DNA from: Hoyosella subflava DQS3-9A1
GTDB taxonomy: Bacteria > Actinomycetota > Actinomycetes > Mycobacteriales > Mycobacteriaceae
Length of the DNA stretch: 64,000 bases
Reading direction: 5' to 3'
Assembly: GCF_000214175.1 (NCBI RefSeq)
Contig: NC_015564.1
Span: forward strand, 682,001-746,000
Positions 45,267-54,892 of this stretch are shown one piece after another. A program made the position numbers and the translations under genes. Position 1 is the stretch's first letter. Every line of letters starts with the position of its first letter. The notes beneath the pieces are model-generated. The model searched no databases and was not told the DNA's origin. It saw nothing but the letters and a program-made list of their open reading frames with translations.

Positions 45267-47594
45267 GTGTCGTCACCAGCTCAGTCCGCAACTGGCCCCA
45301 CTATTGCCCGGGTTGATTCGGTTTCTCACGCCGTGTCCACACCCGATGTTCCCCAGCCGTACCGCGAACTCGGCCTCAAGGACGACGAGTACGCCCAGAT
45401 CAGAGAAATACTTGGCCGGCGTCCCACAGACGCGGAACTCGCGATGTATTCGGTGATGTGGAGCGAACACTGCTCCTACAAGTCGTCGAAGGTTCACCTG
45501 CGTTACTTCGGTGAGACGACTACCGAAGCGATGCGTGCGTCGATGCTCGCCGGAATCGGGGAGAACGCGGGCGTCGTGGACATCGGTGACGGCTGGGCGG
45601 TGACGTTCAAGGTCGAAAGCCACAACCACCCGTCGTATGTCGAGCCGTATCAGGGCGCCGCGACGGGAGTCGGCGGCATTGTCCGTGACATCCTGGCTAT
45701 GGGCGCGCGCCCGATCGCGGTGATGGATCAGCTGCGCTTTGGTGCGGCGGACCACCCTGACACTCGCCGTGTCATCGATGGCGTCGTCCGTGGTGTCGGC
45801 GGTTATGGCAACTCACTCGGTTTGCCGAACATCGGTGGCGAAACGGTTTTCGACGCGTCCTATCAGGGCAACCCGCTGGTCAATGCGCTTTGCGCTGGGG
45901 TTATGCGGGTTGAAGATCTGCATCTCGCGCATGCATCCGGCACTGGCAACAAGATCATTCTCTATGGCGCGCGCACCGGGCTCGATGGCATCGGAGGCGT
46001 CTCCGTCCTCGCCTCGGAGACGTTTGACGGGGACGAAACCGGGTCGGGGCGCAAAAAGCTGCCGTCAGTTCAGGTGGGGGACCCTTTCACCGAGAAAGTC
46101 CTGATTGAGTGTTCGCTTGAGCTCTACCACCGGGGGCTTGTCGTCGGTATCCAGGACCTCGGCGGCGCAGGGCTGTCCTGTGCCACATCCGAACTCGCGG
46201 CTGCGGGTGACGGTGGCATGCACATCGACCTCGCTCAAGTGCCGCTCCGGGCCGAGAATATGACTCCGGCGGAAATTCTCTCGTCGGAGTCACAGGAACG
46301 CATGTGCGCTGTGGTGACACCCGAGAACGTTGATGCATTCATGGAGGTGTGTCGCAAGTGGGACGTCATCGCCACCGTCATCGGCGAGGTTACTGACGGC
46401 GACCGGCTGGAAATCACCTGGCATGGCGAAACCGTGGTGGATGTCCCGCCGCGCAGTCTCGCCCATGACGGACCGGTCTACGAGCGCCCTGTGCAGCGTT
46501 CGGAGACGCAGGACGAGCTCATCGCGAACACGTCCGCCGGGCTGAGTCGGCCGTCCTCACCTGAGGAAATGGGTGAGACCCTGCTGAGGATGATCTCGTC
46601 GCCGCAGCTGTGTAGCCGGGCGTGGATCACGGAGCAGTACGACCGCTACGTACGCGGCAACACAGTTCTAGCGGAAGACGCGGACGCCGGTGTGATCCGG
46701 ATCGATGAGGAGTCGGGCCGGGGGATCGCGCTCGCGACTGACTGCAACGGGCATTACACCCTGCTCGATCCGTACGCAGGTGCGCAGCTCGCTCTCGCCG
46801 AGGCGTACCGCAACGTCACAACAACTGGCGCCGTGCCGAAAGCGGTGACGAACTGCCTGAATTTCGGCTCTCCCGAAGATCCCGCTGTGATGTGGCAATT
46901 CCAGCAGGCCGTGCGCGGGCTTGCCGATGCGTGCGCGGTCCTGGGCATTCCGGTGACCGGCGGAAACGTCAGTTTCTACAATCAGACAGGTACAACGCCG
47001 ATCCTGCCTACGCCGGTCGTGGGCGTCCTTGGCGTGCTCGACGATGTGCAGCGCCGTACACCGCAAACATTTGGGCTTGATGAAGGGGAAAGCCTGATTC
47101 TGCTCGGCGAAACCCGGGACGAGTTCGACGGATCGGTGTGGGCTCAGGTTGAGCATGGCCATATAGGAGGAGTGCCGCCACGCGTCGATCTCGAGCACGA
47201 GCGTCTGCTCGGCGAGATTCTGGTTGCCGCAAGCCGTGACGGCCTCATCAACGGCGCGCATGACCTCTCTGAGGGCGGTCTCGCGCAAACGGTTGTGGAG
47301 ATGGCTCTCGCATCAGAGACAGGCTGCCGCATCGTCCTGCCCGAGGGCACAGACCCGTTCGTCCAGCTCTTCTCGGAGTCAGCGGGGCGTGTGCTGGTTG
47401 CTGTTCCGCGAACCGAGGAACCTCGATTCACGTCAATGTGCACGATGCGCGGGATGCCCTGGGCGCGGGTCGGCGTTGTTGTCGACGGGTCAGACACCGT
47501 CGAAGTCCAGGGACAGTTCACCTTCACACTGGATACCCTGCGCGAGCGTTTTGAAGGCGCACTGCCGGAGCTTTTCGGGCACACTACAGCCTGA
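45267..47594 (+). CDS. purL: FGAM synthase subunit PurL
   Basis: 775 residues, the small-type PurL that needs separate PurS and PurQ, both present here. Motifs: [39 protein letters not shown] and [12 protein letters not shown]. It converts FGAR to FGAM with ATP and ammonia. The GTG at 45267 is preferred because it starts the family-like region after a short N-terminal extension; the Shine-Dalgarno is imprecise (AAGGA 12 nt upstream). Confidence 0.96.
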   Translation: MSSPAQSATGPTIARVDSVSHAVSTPDVPQPYRELGLKDDEYAQIREILGRRPTDAELAMYSVMWSEHCSYKSSKVHLRYFGETTTEAMRASMLAGIGENAGVVDIGDGWAVTFKVESHNHPSYVEPYQGAATGVGGIVRDILAMGARPIAVMDQLRFGAADHPDTRRVIDGVVRGVGGYGNSLGLPNIGGETVFDASYQGNPLVNALCAGVMRVEDLHLAHASGTGNKIILYGARTGLDGIGGVSVLASETFDGDETGSGRKKLPSVQVGDPFTEKVLIECSLELYHRGLVVGIQDLGGAGLSCATSELAAAGDGGMHIDLAQVPLRAENMTPAEILSSESQERMCAVVTPENVDAFMEVCRKWDVIATVIGEVTDGDRLEITWHGETVVDVPPRSLAHDGPVYERPVQRSETQDELIANTSAGLSRPSSPEEMGETLLRMISSPQLCSRAWITEQYDRYVRGNTVLAEDADAGVIRIDEESGRGIALATDCNGHYTLLDPYAGAQLALAEAYRNVTTTGAVPKAVTNCLNFGSPEDPAVMWQFQQAVRGLADACAVLGIPVTGGNVSFYNQTGTTPILPTPVVGVLGVLDDVQRRTPQTFGLDEGESLILLGETRDEFDGSVWAQVEHGHIGGVPPRVDLEHERLLGEILVAASRDGLINGAHDLSEGGLAQTVVEMALASETGCRIVLPEGTDPFVQLFSESAGRVLVAVPRTEEPRFTSMCTMRGMPWARVGVVVDGSDTVEVQGQFTFTLDTLRERFEGALPELFGHTTA

Positions 47595-47642
47595 AGTCAG
47601 CGAAGCAGCCAGGGGAGTGAGCACGGGGGAGGTGAGTGAAAC

Positions 47643-49394
47643 GTGGCGTCGCCTCCCTCGTCCAGCCTCCGGCGCGCAGCGCACGGCTTCTGGTACTCGC
47701 TGCGCCTCGACCTCACCGGTCTCGCCATGGCCGGATTGTTCTTTGCATGGTCGCTGACTCCGTCACTACTGCCACGCGAGTGGCAGTACCAGGGGCTCGT
47801 CTCCGGTATCAGCCTCGCCGCAGGGTATGCGGCGGGAGTACTTCTGAGCTGGTTTTCGCGGTCAGTGATCTTTCCGCTGCTCGAGTGGCCAGCCCCCTCA
47901 CGCAAGGTCGTGTGGTGGCTGCGCGGACTTGTCGGCGGCGCAACCCTGATCCTGATGGTGAGCGCGCTGATCGCGGCCGCTGGCTGGCAGAACGAGATCA
48001 CCAGCCTGCTCGGTATGGAAGGCACGACAACAACGGGTTACCTGCGAACGGGCGCGCTCTCACTGGCCATTGCCGCGGCGATCATACTGACTGCGCGGGC
48101 CCTGCGAGTGTGCGTCCGAGTGGTCGGCGGCGGGATACGGCGACTGCTCCATTTGCCAGAGCCGCTGGTCAACGCGGTAGGAATCGTTGTGGTGGCAGCT
48201 GTTGTTATCACACTTGTCGACGGTGTTCTTGTCCGTGGGATGGTCACCTTCGCGAACTCGGCTTTCTCTGTCCAGAACGAAACGATGGACGCGCGGGTCA
48301 TCCAGCCGACTGAGCCTGAGCGATCAGGAAGTCCGGATTCACTGGTGCCGTGGGACACACTTGGCAGGCAGGGCCGGAGTATGGTCTCCGGTGGACTGCG
48401 CGCTGCGGAACTCGAAACTGCGACGGGCCGTCCCGCGATCGAGCCGATCCGCGCGTACGTGGGCCTCGACTCCGCGGACTCCCGCGCAGCCCAGGCCGAT
48501 CTGGCCGTGCGTGAATTGGTCCGGACCGGGGCTTTCGAACGTGAAGTCCTCGTTGTCGCGTCAACCACGGGCACTGGGTGGATCAACCCGAGCGCCATGC
48601 AGTCTCTCGAACTGATCTACGGTGGTGACACGGCGATCGTGGGCGTTCAGTACTCTTTCCTGCCGAGCGCGCTCTCATTTCTCGTTGACCGGGACGTCGC
48701 CGCTGACACTGGCAAGGAACTCTTCGACGCCGTGCACGAAGAATGGCTGCGGCACGACCCCGAGGCGCGGCCACGCCTCTACGTTTTCGGTGAAAGTCTC
48801 GGATCATTCGGGTCAGAAGCTGCCTTCGACGGGCTCGCGGACTTGCGTGAAAAGGTGTCTGGCGCGCTGTGGGTCGGGCCGGTGAATTCGAACTCACTCT
48901 GGCGATCGCTCACCGAGCGTCGAGACCCCGGTTCCCCCGCGATCCAGCCCACCTACGCGGGCGGACTTGTGGTGCGCTTCGCGAATCGGGTCGAAGACCT
49001 CGAGGCCATCGATGAAGGCGCACCGTGGCTCGAGCCCCGTGTGCTCTATCTGCAGCACCCCACGGATCCTGTCGTGTGGTGGTCTCCTGAGCTGCTGTTC
49101 CAGCGTCCGGACTGGCTTCGTGAACCACCGGGATATGACGTGTCTCCCTCTATGCAGTGGCGGCCAATCGTGACGTTCTGGCAGGTGTCGGCCGACCTGG
49201 CGAACGCCGCCCGCATTCCGCACGGTCACGGCCACCTGTACAGCTCATCGATTCTCGACGGCTGGCTTGCTATCGGGACGCCGGACGGATGGACTGACGC
49301 CGACACCGAGCAGGCACGCGACATACTCGGATCTATCTGGCAATACCGCACGCCGCGGCAGAGCCCCATAGTCACGGGCGAGGCGGGACAATGA
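47643..49394 (+). CDS. Membrane-anchored alpha/beta-hydrolase (Abhydrolase_9 family)
   Basis: 583 residues. The N-terminal 200 residues have about four membrane segments. The second half is an alpha/beta hydrolase: Ser385 in VFGESLGSFG is the nucleophile and HGHGHLYSS near the C-terminus can supply the histidine. The PWDTLGRQGRSMVSGG and VLVVASTTGTGWINP motifs identify the actinobacterial Abhydrolase_9 family, function unknown. GTG at 47643 with GGAGGTG 8 nt upstream. Overlaps the CPBP gene by ATGA. Confidence 0.88.
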   Translation: MASPPSSSLRRAAHGFWYSLRLDLTGLAMAGLFFAWSLTPSLLPREWQYQGLVSGISLAAGYAAGVLLSWFSRSVIFPLLEWPAPSRKVVWWLRGLVGGATLILMVSALIAAAGWQNEITSLLGMEGTTTTGYLRTGALSLAIAAAIILTARALRVCVRVVGGGIRRLLHLPEPLVNAVGIVVVAAVVITLVDGVLVRGMVTFANSAFSVQNETMDARVIQPTEPERSGSPDSLVPWDTLGRQGRSMVSGGLRAAELETATGRPAIEPIRAYVGLDSADSRAAQADLAVRELVRTGAFEREVLVVASTTGTGWINPSAMQSLELIYGGDTAIVGVQYSFLPSALSFLVDRDVAADTGKELFDAVHEEWLRHDPEARPRLYVFGESLGSFGSEAAFDGLADLREKVSGALWVGPVNSNSLWRSLTERRDPGSPAIQPTYAGGLVVRFANRVEDLEAIDEGAPWLEPRVLYLQHPTDPVVWWSPELLFQRPDWLREPPGYDVSPSMQWRPIVTFWQVSADLANAARIPHGHGHLYSSSILDGWLAIGTPDGWTDADTEQARDILGSIWQYRTPRQSPIVTGEAGQ

Positions 49395-50080
49395 GACGCG
49401 GCTTGCCTGCATACGCGCTGAGCGGGCTGCTGCTCCTGTGGAGCAATGGCGTACTTCCGGCGCGGCGATGGTCACCACACCAGCGGGCGGCCGCAAATGT
49501 CGTGGTGGGCGTCGCCGCGGTGGGTGCGTGCCGACTGATGGGTGTGGAGCGCGCAGAATTGCGGCTTGAGGCCCGCAGCCTGCCAGCAGGCGTGCGTATG
49601 GGCCTGGTGGCTTCGGCTGCGCCCACTGTCGCGTATGTCGTAATCGGCGCAACTCCTTGGTTGCGTAAGAAAGTGACCCGCGACGTGAAATCACGTCGCG
49701 AGATCATGGGGTGGGTTGTCTTTCACATTCCTATGGGAACCGTGCTGTGCGAGGAACTTGCCTTTCGGTCGGCGCTTTCCGCTCTGTGGGCGCGAGCGCT
49801 CGGTGACCGCGATCGCCGCGCGACTTCACCCGCGCAACTAGCGGGCGCGATCACCTTCGGTCTTTGGCACATCGCGCCAGCGCGTGCGGCCGGTGATCCG
49901 GTCGTCGCCACAGTGTTGTTCACCACAGCGGCAGGCCTGGTTTTCGACAGACTCGCCCAACGCAGCGGAAGCGTTGCTGCTCCGATGATCTTGCATGCGG
50001 CGGTAAATATGGGCGGAGCTCTTGTTGCGACGCGGAGAGCGCCTTTACGCGGCGCGCCACCCAACGGTGGTCTCCCGTGA
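49391..50080 (+). CDS. CPBP-family intramembrane glutamic protease
   Basis: 229 residues with about six hydrophobic segments. CPBP motifs are visible: CEELAFRSAL (EExxxR), FGLWHIAPA and LHAAVNMGG, giving the two Glu and two His of the active site. Members cleave membrane proteins or prenylated peptides. The start overlaps the preceding gene (ATGA) and the stop overlaps the next (GTGA), so three genes are translationally linked. Confidence 0.92.
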   Translation: MRRGLPAYALSGLLLLWSNGVLPARRWSPHQRAAANVVVGVAAVGACRLMGVERAELRLEARSLPAGVRMGLVASAAPTVAYVVIGATPWLRKKVTRDVKSRREIMGWVVFHIPMGTVLCEELAFRSALSALWARALGDRDRRATSPAQLAGAITFGLWHIAPARAAGDPVVATVLFTTAAGLVFDRLAQRSGSVAAPMILHAAVNMGGALVATRRAPLRGAPPNGGLP

Positions 50081-50478
50081 CGAGTTCATCCTCGCGGCGC
50101 AAGTCAGCTGATCCGGCAGCCGTCCGCTCCGCCATCCATGGTGTTGAGGCGTGGCTGAAGGACCCGGAACCTGCACAAGAACCGCCAAAAGCGCAGCTTG
50201 CCGCTGCGGTCCGGCTGACGGCTCAAGCACTGGCGCAGGTTGCGCCCGGTTCGAGCGTTGAGGTTCGGATACCGCTTTTCGTTGCTGTGCAGTGCATCGA
50301 GGGTCCTCGCCATACGAGGGGAACTCCGCCGAATGTGATGGAAACGGACGCACGTACGTGGCTACTGATCGCAGCGGGACTCACCACCCTCGACGAAGCG
50401 GTCAAAGCGGGACATGTCAGCGTTTCGGGGACGCGCGCGCGAGAGATCGAGAGGTGGCTCCCACTGGTCCGGTTATGA
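50077..50478 (+). CDS. Sterol-carrier family protein
   Basis: 133 residues. VEVRIPLFVAVQCIEGPRHT and RGTPPNVMETDARTWLLIAA, then VSVSGTRAREIERWLPL, match the bacterial sterol-carrier family protein found directly upstream of purF in mycobacteria (Rv0807 by synteny). The ligand is unknown. GTG start at 50077 overlaps the CPBP stop. The 77 bp to purF contain TAGACT at 50511-50516, a possible purF -10 box. Confidence 0.88.
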   Translation: MTSSSSRRKSADPAAVRSAIHGVEAWLKDPEPAQEPPKAQLAAAVRLTAQALAQVAPGSSVEVRIPLFVAVQCIEGPRHTRGTPPNVMETDARTWLLIAAGLTTLDEAVKAGHVSVSGTRAREIERWLPLVRL

Positions 50479-50555
50479 CGCGGGTTCGCCCGCGATCACG
50501 TCGGCACCGTAGACTGGGCTGACCCCCGATCCCGGCATTAAGGGAGCGTCTCGTA

Positions 50556-52160
50556 GTGAGCAGTGACTCGATCCGTGAGAACTCTGTGACCGATACAACT
50601 ATCGACCAGTACGAGGAAGCCACCGAGAACGAGCCCCGCGAAGAATGTGGCGTGTTCGGCGTATGGGCACCCGGTGAAGACGTCGCGAAGCTGACCTACT
50701 ACGGCCTGTATGCACTGCAGCACCGTGGCCAGGAAGCCGCTGGTATCGCTGTCGGGGATGGCAGGCAGGTTCTCGTATTCAAGGATCTCGGGCTCGTCAG
50801 TCAGGTTTTCGACGAACAGACTCTGGTCGCGATGCGCGGCCACGTCGCAGTGGGACACTGCCGCTATTCCACAACTGGCGCGACGACGTGGGAAAACGCC
50901 CAACCGATTTTCAGGACGACTAGTGCGGGTACCGGGATTGCGCTGGGACACAACGGCAACCTTGTGAACACCGCCGAGCTAGCGGCGAAAGCGCGCGAAG
51001 CGGGCCTCCTCACGGGTCGCAGGCGCAAGGCCGCGACATCGGACTCAGATATTGTCGGTGCTCTCCTCGCACACGCTGCCGCAGACACTAGTGTCGAGCA
51101 AGCGGCAATGGAGCTTTTCCCTCAGCTCAAGGGCGCTTTTTGCCTGACCTTTATGGATGAGAACACGCTGTACGCGGCACGGGACCCGCATGGTGTGCGC
51201 CCGCTGTGCCTAGGTCGGCTTGATCGCGGCTGGGTTGTGGCCAGTGAGACGTCCGCCCTGGACATCGTCGGCGCCTCCTTCGTCCGTGAGATCGAACCAG
51301 GTGAGCTGCTCGCTATCGATGCGGACGGCGTGCGCTCGATGAAATTCGCGACGCCGGAACCGAAAGGCTGCGTTTTCGAGTACGTCTACCTTGCCCGGCC
51401 TGATAGCTATATCTCGGGTCGCTCCGTGCACGGTGTTCGCGTAGAGATTGGCCGTCGTCTCGCAGGCGAGTGCCCGGCGGAAGCCGACCTAGTGATTCCG
51501 GTTCCGGAATCGGGGACGCCTGCGGCAACAGGATACGCACAGGGATCGGGGATCCCCTACGGTCAGGGCCTGATGAAGAACGCGTACGTAGGCCGCACCT
51601 TCATTCAGCCTTCCCAGACCATTCGTCAGCTCGGTATCAGGCTCAAGCTGAATCCGCTGCGCGAGATGATCAAGGGAAAGCGACTAGTCGTCGTTGACGA
51701 TTCAATTGTGCGCGGAAATACTCAGCGAGCGCTTGTGCGGATGCTGCGCGAGGCGGGCGCCACGGAAATCCACGTCCGAATCGCGTCCCCGCCGGTCAAA
51801 TGGCCGTGCTTCTACGGGATCGACTTCGCTTCACCCGCCGAGCTCATTGCTAATGGGGCGGATTCAACTGAAGAAATGCTCGAAGCGGTGCGCTCATCCA
51901 TCGGCGCAGACTCGCTCGGGTACATTTCGATCGAAGGTATGACTGAGGCGACCGCGCAGGACGCATCGCGAATGTGCCGGGCGTGTTTCGACGGTGTCTA
52001 TCCAATCGAACTGTCACAGGACAGCAGGATCGGCAAGAACGTTCTGGAAGCGATGTTCGACTCGACAGAGGCTACCGAGAAAAAAGCAGCAGCACTCACT
52101 GACGGCGCGGCGCGGCATGCTGGTACCTCGGGCACTTACACAGCGCTCACCACTCCGTAG
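50556..52160 (+). CDS. purF: Amidophosphoribosyltransferase
   Basis: 534 residues. It catalyses the first committed step, PRPP + glutamine to phosphoribosylamine. Cys31 in REECGVFGVWAPGED is the nucleophile, so a 30-residue propeptide must be cleaved. The PRPP loop is LVVVDDSIVRGNTQR, with YALQHRGQEAAG and GHNGNLVNT in the glutaminase half. GTG start at 50556. Cysteines in the C-terminal half (CFYGIDF, CRACFDG) suggest an Fe-S-type enzyme as in the Bacillus class. An SDR gene separates it from purM. Confidence 0.96.
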   Translation: MSSDSIRENSVTDTTIDQYEEATENEPREECGVFGVWAPGEDVAKLTYYGLYALQHRGQEAAGIAVGDGRQVLVFKDLGLVSQVFDEQTLVAMRGHVAVGHCRYSTTGATTWENAQPIFRTTSAGTGIALGHNGNLVNTAELAAKAREAGLLTGRRRKAATSDSDIVGALLAHAAADTSVEQAAMELFPQLKGAFCLTFMDENTLYAARDPHGVRPLCLGRLDRGWVVASETSALDIVGASFVREIEPGELLAIDADGVRSMKFATPEPKGCVFEYVYLARPDSYISGRSVHGVRVEIGRRLAGECPAEADLVIPVPESGTPAATGYAQGSGIPYGQGLMKNAYVGRTFIQPSQTIRQLGIRLKLNPLREMIKGKRLVVVDDSIVRGNTQRALVRMLREAGATEIHVRIASPPVKWPCFYGIDFASPAELIANGADSTEEMLEAVRSSIGADSLGYISIEGMTEATAQDASRMCRACFDGVYPIELSQDSRIGKNVLEAMFDSTEATEKKAAALTDGAARHAGTSGTYTALTTP

Positions 52161-52266
52161 CGGCAGTTTTCCTCCCGCCGCCAAGATCCTTCAGATCTGG
52201 CCCTGCCGTGTCCGCTTTAACTGACTAAGATCAGTAGTGTGGGGCAGATCACAGGGAGTGAGAACA

Positions 52267-53250
52267 ATGTCTGCAAACCAGACGGCATCAAAATCTGGCA
52301 CTGATCATGATCCTCTAGCCACACCCGACTTCACCCCGGCCGACGTCCCCTCGCAAGCGGGGAAGACCATTGTTATTACCGGCGGTGATGGCGGTCTTGG
52401 TAAACAGTCGGCGAAAGCCCTCGCGGCCGCAAGTGCCAAGGTGATCATCGCTTGCCGCAACCTCGAACGTGCTAAAGCCGCCCTCGATGAGATCAGTTCG
52501 GTCGCAGCCGCTGATCAGCCGATACTTGTTCACCTCGACCTCGGTGATCTCGCTTCGGTGCGCGACTGCGCAGCTGAAATCAGAGATCACACGAGCACTA
52601 TTGATGTGCTGGTGAACAACGCTGGCCTCATGGCGGTGCCGTACAGGGAGACGAAAGACGGCTTCGAATCGCAAATCGGCATCAATCATCTCGGTCACTT
52701 CGCGCTGACAGGACGACTCCTGCCTGAGTTGCTTGCGGCCGACGCGGGCCGGGTCGTCACGGTGACGTCGATCATGCACAACCAAGGCAAACTCGATGTT
52801 GAGGATCTCAACTACAAGCGGCGCAAGTACTTCCGCATCAACGCGTACGTGCAGTCGAAGCTTGCCAATCTGCTGTTCACAGCCGAAATGGCCAGGCGTA
52901 CGGAATCAGCGAACCTGTCGCTCATTTCCGTCGGTGCGCATCCAGGCGCCGCGGCGACAGATCTTTTCGATCCGGTCGTCCCGACGCTGGGACTGCGCAG
53001 AATGGTGCGACAGATCGTCGCGATGAGCGCGAAATCCGCGGAAGAAGGTGCTTACAGCACGCTCTACGCTGCGGCCATGCCCGACGTGCGAAACAACGAC
53101 TTCCTCGGTCCCTCCGAGTTCGGCGGGGTGAAGGGGCCGGTAAGTAGATGTCCGAGAAGTAAAGATGCCGACGATCATCAATTAGCTCTCGCGCTGTGGG
53201 ATAAGTCGATCGCGCTGACTGGAGTCGACTACTCCGAACTCGAGCGATAG
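52267..53250 (+). CDS. Short-chain dehydrogenase/reductase
   Basis: 327 residues. The NAD(P) motif is ITGGDGGLGKQSA, followed by VLVNNAGLM and the active site AYVQSKLAN (Tyr-x3-Lys) with Ser in TVTSIMH. The layout resembles retinol dehydrogenase-like and protochlorophyllide-reductase-like SDRs. Substrate unknown. ATG 52267 with GGGAG about 10 nt upstream. It sits between purF and purM, which are adjacent in M. tuberculosis, so it looks like a lineage-specific insertion. Confidence 0.88.
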   Translation: MSANQTASKSGTDHDPLATPDFTPADVPSQAGKTIVITGGDGGLGKQSAKALAAASAKVIIACRNLERAKAALDEISSVAAADQPILVHLDLGDLASVRDCAAEIRDHTSTIDVLVNNAGLMAVPYRETKDGFESQIGINHLGHFALTGRLLPELLAADAGRVVTVTSIMHNQGKLDVEDLNYKRRKYFRINAYVQSKLANLLFTAEMARRTESANLSLISVGAHPGAAATDLFDPVVPTLGLRRMVRQIVAMSAKSAEEGAYSTLYAAAMPDVRNNDFLGPSEFGGVKGPVSRCPRSKDADDHQLALALWDKSIALTGVDYSELER

Positions 53251-53330
53251 AGGGCCGCTCCGCCCTGTCACGTCGTCCGGTAGCGTTACACCGTAACTGT
53301 GACATACCAGGGGCGGAGCACACGAACCTC

Positions 53331-54419
53331 ATGACCGACGACAACACCACAACAGCTGGAGCCTCCTACGCGGCCTCCGGTGTCGATATCGACGCCGGAG
53401 AGCGTGCGGTGGAACTGTTCAAGCCACTTGCGAAGAAGGCGACGCGGCCGGAAGTCGTCGGTGGTCTCGGTGGGTTCGCCGGTCTGTTCGCACTCAAGGA
53501 CAAGTACCGTGAGCCCCTGCTCGCGGCGTCGACCGATGGTGTTGGCACGAAGATCGCCGTCGCGCAGGCGATGGACAAACATGACACCGTTGGTCTTGAC
53601 CTGGTGGCCATGGTGGTCGACGACCTCGTCGTCTGCGGCGCTGAACCGTTGTTCCTGCAGGATTACATCGCCGTGGGCAAGGTAGTCCCCGAGAAAGTCG
53701 CGCAGATCGTATCTGGTATCGCTGAAGGCTGTGTGCAGGCAGGCTGTGCGCTCCTTGGGGGCGAGACAGCCGAACATCCCGGGCTGATGGGGGACTCGGA
53801 CTACGACTTGTCCGCAACAGGTGTAGGGGTTGTCGAGGCGGATTCTGTGCTCGGGCCGGATCGTGTACGCCCGGGTGACGTGGTGATCGCGATGGCATCC
53901 TCTGGACTCCACTCGAACGGGTACTCGCTCGCACGGCGGGTACTGCTCGAAATCAACCGGATGTCGCTGACGGGGCACGTGGAGGAATTCGGGCGCACCC
54001 TCGGCGAGGAGCTGCTCGAACCGACGCGCATCTACGCCCGTGACTGTCTCGCTGTGATCGCGGAGACGGACGTCCGGACGTTCGCTCATGTCACCGGCGG
54101 CGGGCTTGGAGAAAATCTTTCACGGGTGATGCCGAGGGGGCTTGTCGCTGAACTCGACCGTGGCACGTGGAGCCCGGCACCAATTTTCCGGATGATTTCG
54201 CAGCGTGGCAGGGTAGAAACCGCCGAAATGGAACGCACCTTCAATATGGGTGTCGGAATGGTCGCTGTGGTGGCGCCTGACGACGTTGACCGTACTCTAG
54301 CGGTGCTGACTGCTCGCCATATGAGTTGCTGGACGATCGGCACGGTCCGCAAAGCAAATGAAGTCCACGCTGGAGATGACGTGCGTGCAATCCTCGTGGG
54401 GGAGCATCCACGCTTCTAA
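53331..54419 (+). CDS. purM: AIR synthetase
   Basis: 362 residues of the PurM/ThiL fold. It closes FGAM to aminoimidazole ribotide. Motifs: LLAASTDGVGTKIAVAQAMD, LGGETAEHPGLM, SGLHSNGYSLAR and HVTGGGLGENLSRVMP. ATG 53331. A hairpin follows at 54435-54472. An imperfect dyad GTTAC-ACC-GTAAC (53285-53297) lies upstream; its relevance is unclear. Confidence 0.96.
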   Translation: MTDDNTTTAGASYAASGVDIDAGERAVELFKPLAKKATRPEVVGGLGGFAGLFALKDKYREPLLAASTDGVGTKIAVAQAMDKHDTVGLDLVAMVVDDLVVCGAEPLFLQDYIAVGKVVPEKVAQIVSGIAEGCVQAGCALLGGETAEHPGLMGDSDYDLSATGVGVVEADSVLGPDRVRPGDVVIAMASSGLHSNGYSLARRVLLEINRMSLTGHVEEFGRTLGEELLEPTRIYARDCLAVIAETDVRTFAHVTGGGLGENLSRVMPRGLVAELDRGTWSPAPIFRMISQRGRVETAEMERTFNMGVGMVAVVAPDDVDRTLAVLTARHMSCWTIGTVRKANEVHAGDDVRAILVGEHPRF

Positions 54420-54434
54420 ATGCGCAGTGCTGCA

Positions 54435-54472
54435 CAACGGGCGGGGTGCCTTACGAGGCACCCCGCCCGTTG
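54435..54472. terminator. Strong hairpin terminator downstream of purM
   Basis: A perfect 16-bp, very G+C-rich stem (54435-54450 with 54457-54472) and a 6-nt TTACGA loop, starting 16 bp after the purM stop. It lies between convergent purM and the DUF3073 gene and can act for both. Confidence 0.9.
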
Positions 54473-54486
54473 CGACGTTAGGGAAG

Positions 54487-54702
54487 CTAGGAAGCTCCGC
54501 GGCTCCAGCTCGCGTCATCGTCATCGACCCAGCGCGAGTATTCCTTCTCGTACGCGTCGTCGGAGAACGTATCGTCCCGCGAGGGGCTCGATGGCGTTCC
54601 CGACAGCTCTCGCTGAAGCCGGTCGAAGTCCGTATTCGGTGAGCTGTATTTCAGTGCCCGTGCAACCTTGGTCTGCTTCGCCTTAGCCCGGCCGCGGCCC
54701 AT
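54487..54702 (-). CDS. DUF3073 protein
   Basis: 71 residues: MGRGRAKAKQTKVARALKYS then SPNTDFDRLQRELSG and an acidic tail (WVDDDDASW). This basic-head, acidic-tail small protein is widespread in Actinobacteria and lies after purM in M. tuberculosis (Rv0810c). Function unknown; nucleic-acid binding is conceivable for the head. ATG 54702 has GAGGGGGT upstream. The 190 bp beyond it, to the asparaginase stop, show no further feature. Confidence 0.92.
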   Translation of the reverse strand: MGRGRAKAKQTKVARALKYSSPNTDFDRLQRELSGTPSSPSRDDTFSDDAYEKEYSRWVDDDDASWSRGAS

Positions 54703-54892
54703 GGCTGACCCCCTCGCGCGATGTCGGGGTGGCCTGGGGATTTGGCGACCCCGTTCGTGTCTGATGTTCTTCCTGGCAAACACTCTACCGCGAGACGCGG
54801 ACTTGCGCCGCAATGACGTCTCCGATTGCGTACGCAAGCGATGTGAACCCTACCGCATTTGCCGTACGGCTATGCTTGCTGGCTCAGAATTC

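Noticed and set aside
53285-53297. GTTAC-ACC-GTAAC dyad before purM as a purine-repressor site
   Set aside because: The arms are only 5 bp and no similar site was seen before the other purine genes.
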